DNA of 64,000 bases from Escallonia rubra (Eukaryota > Streptophyta > Magnoliopsida > Escalloniales > Escalloniaceae), in the NCBI GenBank assembly GCA_033065855.1, contig JAVXUO010001485.1:62001-126000 (forward strand), written 5' to 3'. Each line of letters begins with the position of its first letter. Position 1 is the first letter of the stretch. Under the pieces are notes generated by a model. That model worked only from the letters and a program-made list of their open reading frames with translations. It had not been told where the DNA came from and ran no database searches. This document shows positions 1 through 9,410 of this stretch, one piece after another. A program made the translations under genes and the position numbers.

Positions 1-429
1 TTGTTCCCATATTTGGTTTCTCAACACCATAAGCGCTCAAGCATTCATGACTCCATCTTCTTCGTCCGGATCCGAAGGCAGAAAGGTTCTGAGATACATG
101 AAGTAGATAATAGTGAAGTGCCACAATACAACACCAGATCTGATCTGAATGGGTTTGAGTCCCCGGTCGAGGATCTCTCTCTCTCTATGTCTTATCTCTA
201 GCCGCCACCAGACCAAGCACCACCGCCCACCAGATCTGATGAAAAACAATCACATAATTCAATGAAATTGCTTATTCTTCTTCTAATTCTATTTTTTCTT
301 CCTTTTTCATTGTTCTTGTCCCTGTAATAGGGTTGAGTGCAAAATTGATGGCGACAGTTTGGACGGTGGTGGTTGGGTGCGTCGGCAGTTTAGCTGGTGG
401 CGATTGGATCGTGGTGGCGGGTTGATGGC
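1..429. other. No gene recognised; flank of LRR fragment
   Basis: I recognise no protein here. Positions 205-235 carry a CCACC-rich stretch and 355-425 a GGTGG-rich stretch, the same composition as the cores of several transposons in this window. It may be the interior of a palindrome-bearing element whose right end is at 1232 and whose left end lies outside the window; that is inference. Confidence 0.4.
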
Positions 430-855
430 AGTTTAATGGTTTGGGTCTATCTGGTTCAATTCATGAAACCACCATCAGCAAACTTAGAAAACTTCAGTCT
501 TTGGATCTACACAGTAACAGAATAAGCGGTTTGCCTTCTGATTTCTGGAGTTGGGTTCACTCAAGACCCTTAATCTCTCCTTTAACCAAGTTTCAGAAAC
601 CCTCCCAAGCAACATTGGAAATTTAGGTTCAGTCCAAACCTTGGACCTTTCTTACAACAATCTTTCTGGTAATGTCTCTGAAGCTATAAGTTCCCTTGTG
701 AGTTTGCAAGTTCTTAGACTCAATCAAAATGGGTTCGAGTCCAAGTTTCCACTTGGTATTCTGAATTGCCATTCTTTGGTTTCTGTCGATCTTTCCAAGA
801 ATCGGTTGAATGGTACTCTCCCTGATGGATTTGGTGTTCCATTCAATCCAAGAAG
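430..855 (+). pseudogene. LRR receptor-like kinase fragment (At2g24230-like), frameshifted
   Basis: About 140 codons of leucine-rich repeats typical of a plant LRR receptor-like kinase ectodomain. The first part (to about 550) reads [20 protein letters not shown] then SDFWS. A one-base deletion near 549-551 moves the rest to another frame, where [13 protein letters not shown] and further LxxLxLxxNxL repeats follow up to GTLPDGFG at about 830. From memory of the family the repeats resemble the Arabidopsis receptor-like kinase At2g24230. There is no signal peptide, transmembrane segment or kinase domain: the similarity stops where a GA-rich tract begins. The fragment sits just inside a transposon-like terminal repeat (1000-1232), so it may be a captured gene piece. 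I am sure of LRR identity, less sure of the exact parent gene. Confidence 0.8.
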
Positions 856-901
856 AACATCAAATTTCTGCCGTCCACAGAGAGAGAGTCCCAAACAAAT
901 C

Positions 902-915
902 TGGAGAGAGAGAAA

Positions 916-961
<46 letters not shown>
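902..961. repeat. (GA)n microsatellite
   Basis: A GA-rich tract with an uninterrupted run of about 15 GA units. It follows the LRR fragment and explains the Arg-Glu repeats in overlapping reading frames, which are not protein. Confidence 0.95.
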
Positions 962-962
<1 letters not shown>

Positions 963-999
963 TCTTATCCAAATCGAGATGAAAGTGAAATGAAAGTTT

Positions 1000-1232
1000 T
1001 TGCTTTTTTATATTATGTCCGCTACATTATGTAGCGGACAAACTAAAGTGCACAATCAACTGCACGGGTAATGGATATTTTTGTCAAAAAACTGTTCGCT
1101 ACATAATGTAGCCGACGGACTTGAAAAAAATGCAAAAATAAAAGATCTGGACCGTCCACAGATCGCGCGTGGATGGCCAGATCGCGCTAGCAACTTATCC
1201 TATTTTGCTAGCGCTCTCAACAGATCAACTCC
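1000..1232 (-). repeat. Palindrome-bearing terminal repeat, copy A
   Basis: Read on the - strand it starts GGAGTTGATCTGTTG next to (TA)n, passes a segment matching GATCTGTGGACGGTCCAGAT, and carries two palindromes: 1094-1116 (imperfect) and 1016-1040 (12-bp perfect arms, one central base, core CCGCTACATTATGTAGCGG). Related copies lie at 9655-10110, 15300-15545 and 16265-16515. The last two are inverted ends of one element, which makes this segment the terminal inverted repeat of a similar element. A TATA-like ATATAAAAAAG in - orientation lies just inside the inner palindrome. Confidence 0.7.
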
Positions 1233-1260
1233 ATATATATATATATATATATATATATAC
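1233..1260. repeat. (TA)n microsatellite
   Basis: A TA run between the end of palindrome-repeat copy A and the start of the fold-back element. Both seem to have targeted this TA tract. Confidence 0.9.
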
Positions 1261-1396
1261 TACCTATAAAAGTATGAATCATGTAAATCATTTTATTCCA
1301 TTTTTACTCTTCATTAATCACTTCCATAACAACTTCAATGAAGAGTAAAAACGGAATAAAATGATTTACAAGATTCATACTTTTATAGGTAGTATA
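1261..1396. mobile_element. Fold-back MITE-like element in (TA)n
   Basis: Two arms of about 57 bp are inverted copies of each other: the left starts CTACCTATAAAAGTATGAAT and the right ends CTTTTATAGGTAG. About 20 bases separate them. TA repeats flank both ends, consistent with TA-targeting MITEs. A third copy of the right arm lies at 2042-2098. No coding capacity. Confidence 0.75.
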
Positions 1397-1514
1397 TATA
1401 TACGGGAATAGAGAGGCTATCATAGCCAAATTGGTAATAGAACTGTCCTAATTTAGTCCTTCCTGTTCTATGCTCCTTCTTAAGCTGACTTTTGAGTTTA
1501 ATATCATTATAAAG

Positions 1515-1893
1515 AACTAAGGCCCTGTTTGGCAGGGTTCTTTTTTCAGTTTTGGAAACTGGAAAAAAAAGTTGCGTTTGGTAACCATTTTTCTTTTTTC
1601 TTTTTTCAGTGTAAAAAACCAGTTTTTAAATCAAGGCTGTTTTTTACAACTTAAAAAATGAGTTTCGATTTTCAATTTTGGTTTTTTTTTAAGACCACCA
1701 CCATCCTCCCACTGCCAGCCGCCGGCAGCCACCAGCCACGCCCCATCACAGCCACTGCAAACCACCACACACAAAAAAAAAAAATTTGGGTTATCAAACA
1801 CCCACTTGTTTTTGTAAAGAAAAAAATTTAACTGCTCTTTATTTTTATTTTTTGGAAACTGAAAAAAAAATGTGTTATCAAACAGTTCCCTAA
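1515..1893. mobile_element. hAT-like non-autonomous element with CCACC core
   Basis: The left end is GGCCCTGTTTGGCAGGG. The right end read in reverse is TAGGGAACTGTTTGATAACA. Both are followed by T/A-rich TTTTCAGTTTT-like subterminal sequence. The centre (1690-1770) is GC-rich with CCACC and GCCGGCAGCC units. Two more copies of this design lie at 18052-19140 and 35888-36860. I could not confirm an 8-bp target duplication. Confidence 0.55.
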
Positions 1894-2019
1894 TGTTCAT
1901 TAAACGTATTACAAAAAAACTAATTAGAGAAGGATAGGGTTGTCATTGGAATAACTAATAGAGGACAAAACCAGAAATGATTACAAAATTAGTAATTAGT
2001 AATCGTATTTATGAAAGGG

Positions 2020-2116
2020 TATGATTGTTATTGAAGTGATCAATGAAGAGTAAAAACGGAATAAAATGATTTATAGGGTTCATACTTTTATAGGTAGTAT
2101 ATATATATATATATTC
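2020..2116. repeat. Third arm of the fold-back element plus (TA)n
   Basis: Positions 2042-2098 repeat the arm at 1336-1396 with about four changes. A slightly longer stretch (about 2020-2098) is an inverted match to 1261-1335. The pair 1261 and 2098 could be the ends of one larger element that contains the hAT-like element. The TA run 2097-2115 abuts the left edge of the endogenous virus. Confidence 0.6.
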
Positions 2117-2785
2117 CAAAGAAATAATCGGAAAGACGAATCTCCTAACATTTCTACAAAATTTACCAAGCATACGTATTCCAAAAAATTCTCAAAATTT
2201 AAAGTCATACGCCATAAATGTGGTAAGCCTGGTCATTATGCTAATAAATGTTATACCAAAAAGAAAATTAATGAGCTTGTTATTGACAAAGGTCTCAAAA
2301 AATAATAAAGTGCTATCCTTCTTAATTCCTCTGAATCTGAATCAGAAGACGAATTGAATATAATTGATGAAGAAATTCAAAGCTCTAATGGTTCTTCTGA
2401 TCATGAACCTAATTCCGACCATGATAATGATTGTCAAGATTGTAGTAGCAAAATTGACTCTTGCAAGGCAATTTTGGAAATGAATGGCTTGAAGATTAAT
2501 GTCATCACTTTCGAGGAATCCATAATCCTTGGTCTTCTAAACAAAATTGATGACCCTGAAAAGAAGAAACAAGTCATTTTCAAATATCTTCATGGTACTC
2601 AACATCATCCACCATCAAATCAAAGACATCAACAGCCTACCATAGGAAACACATTTAATTTTTCTGCTGTTATGAATCGTCTTCAATCTGTTGATAAAAA
2701 AGATCCCACTATTCAAGATCTTCAATGGAAATTTCTACCCTCAGAAGTGCGTTTAAAACTCTTGGCACCCGCATTTCCCTTTTAG
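2117..2785 (+). pseudogene. Viral polyprotein fragment: coat-protein C-terminus with damaged zinc knuckle
   Basis: Two open stretches (2117-2303 and 2354-2785) join the coat-protein end to the protease region. The nucleic-acid-binding CCHC knuckle reads RHKCGKPGHYANKC, so the first cysteine is replaced by arginine, probably by one base change, while the other three ligands remain. An acidic Asp/Ser/Glu-rich segment follows, typical of the end of caulimovirid coat proteins. A stop at about 2303 separates the two stretches. Confidence 0.8.
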
Positions 2786-2866
2786 AAGCTCGTAATAATG
2801 AAGAAATCTTTAGTGATGGTACGTTAGTATCAAAATCTTGAGGGGAAATGCGTTAGTATCAAAATC

Positions 2867-3280
2867 TTGGAAATTCTCAAGATTGAGAGAGTCACTTTCC
2901 AAAAATGGTACGTTAGTATCAAAATTATTATCAATAACAATTTTATTTTTAATGGGATCGCTTTTATTGATTCAAGAGCTGATCTAAATTGTATTCGTGA
3001 GGGAATTGTTCCAACTAAGTATTGTCAAACTACCAAGCAAGCTCTTACTACTGTTGATTCTAGCAGGATGAAAATTAGTTATAAGATCTCCGACTCTTGG
3101 GTTTGCAATGATGGTGTCTGTTTAAAAGCCCATTTCATAGTAGTTAGAGGGCTTAGTCAGTCTATTTTTTTTGGAACACCTTTCTTATCCTTGCTTAATC
3201 CCATGACCATTAATGATGATGGCATTCATTCCTGTATTATGGATCAAGATATATGCTTCAAATTAATCAATCCTCTTTAG
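2867..3280 (+). pseudogene. Viral aspartic protease domain, active-site glycine lost
   Basis: Retropepsin-like domain of the caulimovirid polyprotein. The segment FIDSRADLNCI corresponds to the catalytic D-S/T-G-A loop; the aspartate is present but the glycine has become arginine. A hydrophobic ILG-like end is visible as the FFGTPFL segment. It is in line with the reverse transcriptase that follows, after a stop and frame changes between 3280 and 3480. Protease activity is not expected. Confidence 0.78.
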
Positions 3281-3479
3281 GAACAAGTCATTCACTCTTT
3301 GAGGAAGGAACTTATTTTCCGACAAAATCAAATTTGTTTTTTAAAGGAAGATTTGAAGTTCCAAAAAATCAATCGCTATTTGGAAAAAGAAAAAAACAAG
3401 ATCCAAGCTTTTCAAAGAAAATTAGAATTAGAAATATGTGTTGAAGTGCCTAATGAATTCTGGCATCGAAAAAGCATAT

Positions 3480-4803
3480 TATAACTCTCCCCTATAAACC
3501 TGATTTCAATGAAAGGAGTATCCCTACCAAAGCTCGTCCTATTCAGATGAGCCATGAACTCCTTACTCACTGTAAGAAGGAAATTCAAGATCTTCTTGAT
3601 AAGAAGCTTATCCGAAAGAGTTACTCTCCTTGGAGCTGTCCTGCTTTTTATGTGAATTAACAAGCTGAAAAGGAACGCAGAGTTCCTCGCCTTGTTATCA
3701 ATTACAAACCTTTAAATAAAGCTTTAAGGTGGATCCGTTACCTATTCCTAATAAAAAGGACTTATTAAACCGGCTTAATAAGGCTGTTATTTTCTCTAAA
3801 TTTGATATGAAATTTGGATTTTGGCAAATTTAGATTGATGAAAAGGATCGTTATAAGACTGCTTTTACAGTTCCTTTTGGGCATTTTGAATGGAATGTTA
3901 TGCCTTTTGGCTTGAAGAATTCTCCATCTGAATTTCAAAATATTATGAATGATATTTTTAATCCCTATATGGATTTCTCAATTGTTTATATTGATGATGT
4001 TCTTATTTATTCTCAATCCATCGATCATCATTGGAAACATTTGAATACTTTCCTTAAAATTGTGAAACACAATGGTCATGTCGTTTCTGCCAAAAAATCT
4101 GTCTTTTCCAAACAAAAATCAGATTTCTTGGCCACAATATTGAAAAAGGATCTATTATTCCTATTGATAGGTCTATTGAGTTTGCTTCAAAATTTCCTGA
4201 TGAATTAAAAGAAAAAACTCAATTACAAAGATTCTTAGGAAGTCTTAATTACATCGTAGACTTCTACCAAGATATGTATAAGGATACAAAAATCTTGTAT
4301 CAGCAGCTTCGAAAGAATTCTTTGCCTTGGACTATTGTCCACACCCAAGCTATTCACAGGATCAAGCTCATAGCTAAATCCTTGCCATGCTTATACCTTC
4401 CCTTACCTGAAACCTTTAAAATTGTTGAAGCAGATGTTTCAAATATTGGCTATGGCGGCATTTTAAAGCAATGAACTGACAATAAAGAGCAATTAGTTCG
4501 CTTTACTTTTGGACATGGAATAATGCACAACAGAATTATTCCACTATCAAAAAAGAAATTATTGCTATTGTCAACTGTATTATTAAATTTGAAAGTGATC
4601 TTTTAAATCAAGAATTTTTACTACGAATCGATTACAAGGTAGCTAAAGATGTTTTAGAAAAGGATTTTAAAAATATTGCTTCTAAACAAATCTTCGCCAG
4701 ATGGCAAGCCTTACTTTCCTATTTTCATTTTACAATAGAATTCATTAAACGAGAAAATAATTCTCTCCTTGACTTTTTAACTCGAGAATTTTTGCAGGGA
4801 CAA
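3480..4803 (+). pseudogene. Viral reverse transcriptase and RNase H, broken
   Basis: Fragments in order match a caulimovirid RT-RNase H. The N-terminal part is near 3480-3660. The fingers/palm segment contains FDMKFGFWQI and, at 3987-3998, the catalytic YIDD box. A connection domain follows (LQRFLGSLNYI near 4223-4254), then RNase H with EADVSNIGYG (about 4428-4457) and an end segment SLLDFLTREFL before the stop at 4803. In-frame stops and at least two frameshifts (near 3658, 3720, 3830, 4120 and 4470) make it non-functional. In a living virus this enzyme copies the pregenomic RNA and removes the template. Confidence 0.88.
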
Positions 4804-4939
4804 TGACTACTCCCAAGTACCCTCATCAAATGACTGACAAGGCATTAAGTCCACATGGCAATGCCCGCAACAATCTTAGACAAATGAAAAAGTCTATTGG
4901 CTCCAGTTCTTCATCCTCATACAAGGATAATATATTAAT

Positions 4940-6040
4940 ATGTTTGAAAATTCTGCATATAATCCCCATGACAATTTATGGGATGTCTTCATCATTGAAG
5001 ATGAAGAAGAAGATTTACGACCAATAGAGGTGGCAAATAATTATCTCAATAAAGATTGTGCCATTCTTCAAACAGCATATGGTAAATCCAGAGATTATTA
5101 TGAAGAAATTCTTCGTGTGACAAAATCAGCAATATTTACTCATAATTTTGAGATAGATTCTTATCCTCGAGAGGCTAATCCGCCTTATCAATTTTCAAAA
5201 ATGGAAATCCTGAGGATTATTTCCAAAAAGCAATGGGGAATTGACCCCAGTAGAACAAGGGATCTACCTGCTCATGTTTCTCCAAGGTATTTCAATTATT
5301 TTGATTGTGTAGATGCCTGGAACAATGTTCTGTTTTATCAAAACCCAAGACAAAATCATTCTTGGTTCTTATTCTTCTCAAGAAATTTTGACGATTTATT
5401 CCCAAATTGGATGGGAGATTGGTGGTTCCAATTCGGACCCGAAATCATTGATTGGCCAACACAACAAGTTGAAGAAGCATATAAATTATATGCACCAATG
5501 AAAAAAGGACTGCCTAAATTATACTTCATGGCAGAATTCAATATTTCTTGGATCATATGCTGGCAATACGCCATACAAAAAGGAAGAGGAAACATTGAGT
5601 ATCCTCCAAGATTAGTCAGACAGTTTGGTTCTAAATGGTGGCCCAAGTTCAATTATAACCATTGCAATGTTGAAGCAGTTATGGTATTTCCCACTTTAAA
5701 GCCTGCTACAACTCAACGCCAATTAAGCCCTGTTACCAGAGCTAAGGCACTCAAGTCTGAGTCTGAATTTACCAGACGAAAGAATGATATTACGGTACGA
5801 TTAACTGAAGAAAAGCCATATTTAACCAAAAAGGAAAATTTTCAAGAGGTTGCCATTGAATTACTTAAGATGGAAGAAGATGCTTTTGGCAATGACTCAT
5901 ATGACTCCGAAGCCAGCTCTGATAAAGAATATTCCAGAAAAGAATCAGATGAATTCATGATGGACAATATGTCAAACAAAAGTAATCCTAATCAAAAGGA
6001 TTTAAAATTAAAACAAATTGAGCAGTTTTCTCCATTATAG
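4940..6040 (+). CDS. Viral ORF2, unknown function, intact 366 codons
   Basis: An uninterrupted ORF of 366 residues just after the RT-RNase H block, in the place of ORF2 in florendovirus-like genomes. It has no similarity I can name. The N-terminus is acidic (DEEED at 21-25). The middle is very rich in Trp and Phe, with a WWFQFGP motif at residues 161-167, further aromatic pairs and SKWWPKF near 231-237. The C-terminal 90 residues are charged and low in complexity. The start chosen is the ATG at 4940, 137 bases after the polyprotein stop. It is the longest undamaged frame in the element, which is odd beside the many breaks in the polyprotein. Whether it is expressed cannot be told from sequence. 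Confidence 0.7.
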   Translation: MFENSAYNPHDNLWDVFIIEDEEEDLRPIEVANNYLNKDCAILQTAYGKSRDYYEEILRVTKSAIFTHNFEIDSYPREANPPYQFSKMEILRIISKKQWGIDPSRTRDLPAHVSPRYFNYFDCVDAWNNVLFYQNPRQNHSWFLFFSRNFDDLFPNWMGDWWFQFGPEIIDWPTQQVEEAYKLYAPMKKGLPKLYFMAEFNISWIICWQYAIQKGRGNIEYPPRLVRQFGSKWWPKFNYNHCNVEAVMVFPTLKPATTQRQLSPVTRAKALKSESEFTRRKNDITVRLTEEKPYLTKKENFQEVAIELLKMEEDAFGNDSYDSEASSDKEYSRKESDEFMMDNMSNKSNPNQKDLKLKQIEQFSPL

Positions 6041-6286
6041 AGGGAAAAGAAGACAAACATTGACAATTGACAGGGCGATGCTTTTTGAAAAGTTGCTTTA
6101 TGAAAAAAGCTACTTTTTGAAAGATGACAAATGCTTTATAAAAAGCAAGGATACTATTATGCTTTATTAAAGCAGAATAAGATGCTAGGTCTGAACGACT
6201 CCAACTTTATCCAGGACATGTGGCCTACTTTTCTTTTTACCATAGTTACTTTTAGAAAGTAACCAAACCCAAACCCCTTATGTGCC

Positions 6287-6294
6287 TATATAAA
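6287..6294 (+). promoter_or_regulatory. TATA box of viral pregenomic RNA promoter
   Basis: TATATAAA in the viral intergenic region, about 160 bases before the AATAAA and 260 before the primer-binding site, the spacing expected for a pararetrovirus promoter. Confidence 0.75.
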
Positions 6295-6445
6295 CCTCCT
6301 ATCTCAAAAAGAGAAGGCATCGGAAAAATTTGGACAATTTCCTTTGTATACTTCCGAGTGTAACTAAATGTGTGCTTGTACTACTAGTGTGATCAAGTGT
6401 GCTTCCATTCTCCAAGAGTGTACTTCTGTAAGTTTTATCCTGTTT

Positions 6446-6451
6446 AATAAA
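6446..6451 (+). terminator. Viral poly(A) signal AATAAA
   Basis: AATAAA about 150 bases downstream of the TATA box. In caulimovirids this signal is bypassed on the first pass and used on the second to make the terminally redundant pregenome. Confidence 0.6.
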
Positions 6452-6551
6452 GTGATTAAGTTTTATATGTTAATTGTTCTGTCTTTATTTGCTACTCTGT
6501 TAGTTTATGTTTTCTTTATCTTTTCATTTTTATACAACCTGGGTCTATTCC

Positions 6552-6565
6552 TGGTATCAGAGCCA
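6552..6565 (+). promoter_or_regulatory. tRNA-Met primer-binding site
   Basis: TGGTATCAGAGCCA, complementary to the 3' end of plant initiator tRNA-Met. This is the minus-strand primer site that conventionally marks position 1 of caulimovirid genomes. It lies 160 bases before the movement-protein ATG. Confidence 0.93.
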
Positions 6566-6723
6566 TATTAAGTGACTTTGAGATAAAATTATCTTTCTGT
6601 GTAACAATTTGAGTGTGGTTTGACACCCAAGTCGCCTTTAAGATAGTTCTCGGTCTTCTGCCTTTGAGCGTTCTTGACCACTTTTAACTATTTCGTTGAC
6701 AGTCGAGCACTTTTATTGTTACT

Positions 6724-7515
6724 ATGCCTAGATTAATTAGATCTATATCCACTAATGTGTCCAAGAGCCAGACTAGCTCTAGTAAGAATATTCATGAATT
6801 GAATATTAAAAATATTGAAAAAGAATTAAATAATTGGTCTATTCCGAAGGTTAATCCTTCTTTTTTATATATCAAACCATTTGAATTAAAACAAACTTAT
6901 TCTATCAAATTTGTTGAACAGACAACGGACATTTCAAATGACAATCAGTCTTTTAAATTATTTTCTAAATCCACTTTAGAAAAACATAAACAAAAATACC
7001 GTTATTTACATATTGGTCTTGTTCAAATTGGAATTATTTCTTTAACAAAAAAAGGACTTGATACTCATATTTGGGCTGCTTTACGTGATGATCACCATCT
7101 TAGTTTTAATGATTCACTTCTTGGCATGGTGGAAACAAGTCTATGCAATGGCCCTATGTATTTCAATTGTTATCCTAATTTTTCTATTTCTTTATCTGAT
7201 CCGCATATAATGGATGTCTTGACTTTAGACATCAAGACTCAAAGATACAATATGTGTCCTAAAGCTCAGAATTTAGTGTTTATCTATCGCATCTATTATA
7301 AGGCTATGACAACTATATGTCCTGCGTTCAAGCAAATTGCTGATCCAGGCAAATCTGTTATCCTTTTCCAGTCCAATCCAGATAAGACAAATGTTATGTT
7401 ACCTCGTCGCATCAAGTTTAATGAGATAACTCCTCCTCGGACAACTCAAATTGATCATATAATTGAAACTCCTGAAGGAGACGTCAAAATCCGTTTCTGT
7501 CAACCAGAAACGTGA
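6724..7515 (+). CDS. Viral movement protein (30K superfamily), 263 residues
   Basis: The N-terminal domain of the polyprotein, still open over 263 codons from the first ATG after the primer-binding site. It resembles caulimovirid 30K movement proteins: a central region about residues 95-175 with LHIGLVQIGI, a GMVETSL segment and a DPHIMDVLTLDI stretch typical of the family core. Such proteins form tubules through plasmodesmata. The frame closes at 7515, but coding similarity continues in another frame, so the polyprotein is interrupted by a frameshift here rather than ending naturally. Confidence 0.8.
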   Translation: MPRLIRSISTNVSKSQTSSSKNIHELNIKNIEKELNNWSIPKVNPSFLYIKPFELKQTYSIKFVEQTTDISNDNQSFKLFSKSTLEKHKQKYRYLHIGLVQIGIISLTKKGLDTHIWAALRDDHHLSFNDSLLGMVETSLCNGPMYFNCYPNFSISLSDPHIMDVLTLDIKTQRYNMCPKAQNLVFIYRIYYKAMTTICPAFKQIADPGKSVILFQSNPDKTNVMLPRRIKFNEITPPRTTQIDHIIETPEGDVKIRFCQPET

Positions 7516-9410
7516 GCTCAGAATTACAAAGTTCTCCACTGCAATAATTCTGAACAATCAAGACATTCTTTCTCCTCTATTCCTAGCATCAGATTCCAGT
7601 CATGTCATTCAAGACCCTCTAGTGCTAATACTAATTCTTCTTTTAGAGAACCAAAAATAATCTTCCAAGGAGTCCGTAATAATGATTCTTCTGTACCTGA
7701 GACAATGTATAATATTGAAACACCTCCCACTGAAGTCCCTTCCACTTTAAATCAAAACCAAAATAATTATGATCCTTCTTTTCATGACTTTGATTACAAT
7801 GTTCTTGTCATCGATAAATTTCAAATTGATCATGATAGAATCAATAAATAATTTTACGCTCCCTATAATTATAAGAACCGTACTTGGTATCATCTTAATT
7901 TTATTAAAGAGCAAATAATTCAATTCAGAGAATTGTTTTTCCAAACTCTGAGAGCTCACAAAACTTACTTCCCCTTCTTCGGGTGGTTCTATTCGTATTG
8001 TTTGGATGAGAATATTAAAATTCCTGAGTTTATCAATTTTCAGAAGCAGGTTAACACTTTTCAAGAGATAACTTGAGAATGGGTTTTATGGCCTAAAAAT
8101 ACCAAAGAGGTCAGTATTCATCCTCATTTTAACACATTTTCTATAAAAGGTGACATGAATTCCAGTTTCCTTGATGCACCTTTAAAACATATTGTTGATA
8201 CCAATACCTCAAATCATCTTAATCATGTTACTGTTACTGCCAGTGAAATTCAATCTATAGCAGAACAGTCCAACTAGTCCAATATCATTTTGAATACAAT
8301 TGAAGACCAAACCACTAGGATTGAAGACATTGTTCATCGTGTCAAAAATATAGTCTCCGATTTTTATAGCAAGATGCAACCCCCAAAAGGCATTAGTGAA
8401 AATGTCTTCAAAACTTCATCTGGATTTGATCTTGCTTCATCCAGCTCCTCTATCCCTGAGAAAATTGAGCAACCTTTGGTTAAACCCTCTATCGAATTAG
8501 ATAGTAAATTCAAATTAGGACCTAGTGATCCGAGCAACGAGTTCATTAATGAACTAATGTCTAAATTAGGACAAATCAAAACTCCTAAGGAGAAATATCC
8601 AAAAATTGAATCTCCTCAGTCTTCCCCTCGAAATATAAATACTATAGGCAAAATTGAGACTGAGTCTCAGATTGATCATAATGACCTGGAAGAACAATTC
8701 GTCACAGCAATAGGATCTTCCAACCCTAGGCCACAATTAAGAAATTATTATCCCAGGCCTACTCCAGTTGATATGCAATTAGAAGAAAAAAAATTTACTA
8801 CTCCTTTTTCTTTCAATGAATCTTTCATTTATGAACGGAATCTTGATGGTATGACTGTTTATCAGATTATTACCTTTCTTCAGCATATGCTCATGGCAGC
8901 AAATAGTGCTCGCAATAGAAACCCTGGAGAGAATGAGGCATCAATTGCTCGTTACTTAATTGTCGGTTTTACTGGTCAACTTCGTGGATGGTGGGATCAC
9001 TATCTTTCTCCTACTAACCAAAATAGTATCATTGAATCCATTAAGACTGAACCAATGACACTCCTATTCAAATCGACGGGCAAACACAATTTGATGCAAT
9101 TACTACTCTTGTTACTGCTATAACCAAACATTTTGTTGGAAATGCCAAGACTGTCCTTGAAAGAGGAAAGGAACTCCTCATCAATCTTAGATGTCCTACA
9201 CATTTTAGGTGGTATAAAGATGTTTTCTTGACCAAATTATACCAAAGGAATGATGCCCAACAAGACTTTTGGAAAGAACGATTTATAGCTGGTCTTCCCA
9301 CCTTATTTGTTGAAAGAGTTAGGACCCGAATTAGGAACAGACACAATGGTGCTCTGCCTTTCTCCCTTTACACATTTGGTGAATTGATTAGCGAAATATG
9401 CGCCGAAGGT
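7516..9410 (+). pseudogene. Viral polyprotein: linker and coat-protein domain, broken
   Basis: Continuation of the polyprotein after the movement protein. Stops fall near 7848, 8074, 8276 and 9121, with a frame change near 9050. The longest open part is 8290-9123. The coat-protein core is clear near 8850-9000: TVYQIITFLQHMLMAANSAR followed by GFTGQLRGWWDHYL, the hallmark of caulimovirid coat proteins. Recognisable sequence ends at about 9407 (ELISEICAEG), just before where the zinc knuckle should follow; that piece is found at the other end of the insertion (about 2213). Confidence 0.82.

Larger units (their letters stand above)
6041..6723 (+). promoter_or_regulatory. Viral intergenic region: promoter, poly(A) signal and leader
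   Basis: About 680 bases without a long ORF between ORF2 and the movement protein. It holds the TATA box at 6287, an AATAAA at 6446 and the primer-binding site at 6552. That is the arrangement of a pararetrovirus pregenomic RNA promoter, with the poly(A) signal inside the terminally redundant segment. The region upstream (6080-6180) has repeated CTTTTT/GCTTTAT motifs of unknown role. Confidence 0.75.
2110..9410 (+). mobile_element. Endogenous caulimovirid (pararetrovirus), circularly permuted, one genome unit
   Basis: The gene order along the + strand is coat-protein zinc knuckle, aspartic protease, reverse transcriptase, RNase H, a separate 366-codon ORF, a non-coding region with TATA box, poly(A) signal and tRNA-Met primer-binding site, movement protein, then coat protein ending just before the zinc knuckle. 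Every part occurs once, so about 7.3 kb looks like one circular viral genome opened inside the coat-protein region. The layout (MP, CP, AP, RT and RNase H as one polyprotein followed by a second ORF) matches endogenous florendoviruses; petuvirus-like is the alternative. There is no integrase, as expected of Caulimoviridae. The polyprotein has many stops and frameshifts, so this copy is an inactive relic. (TA)n tracts lie at 2097-2115 and 9634-9651. Confidence 0.88.

Noticed and set aside
2110-9410. Ty3/gypsy retrotransposon instead of a pararetrovirus
   Set aside because: There is a 30K movement protein and a caulimovirid-type coat protein, and no LTRs or integrase.
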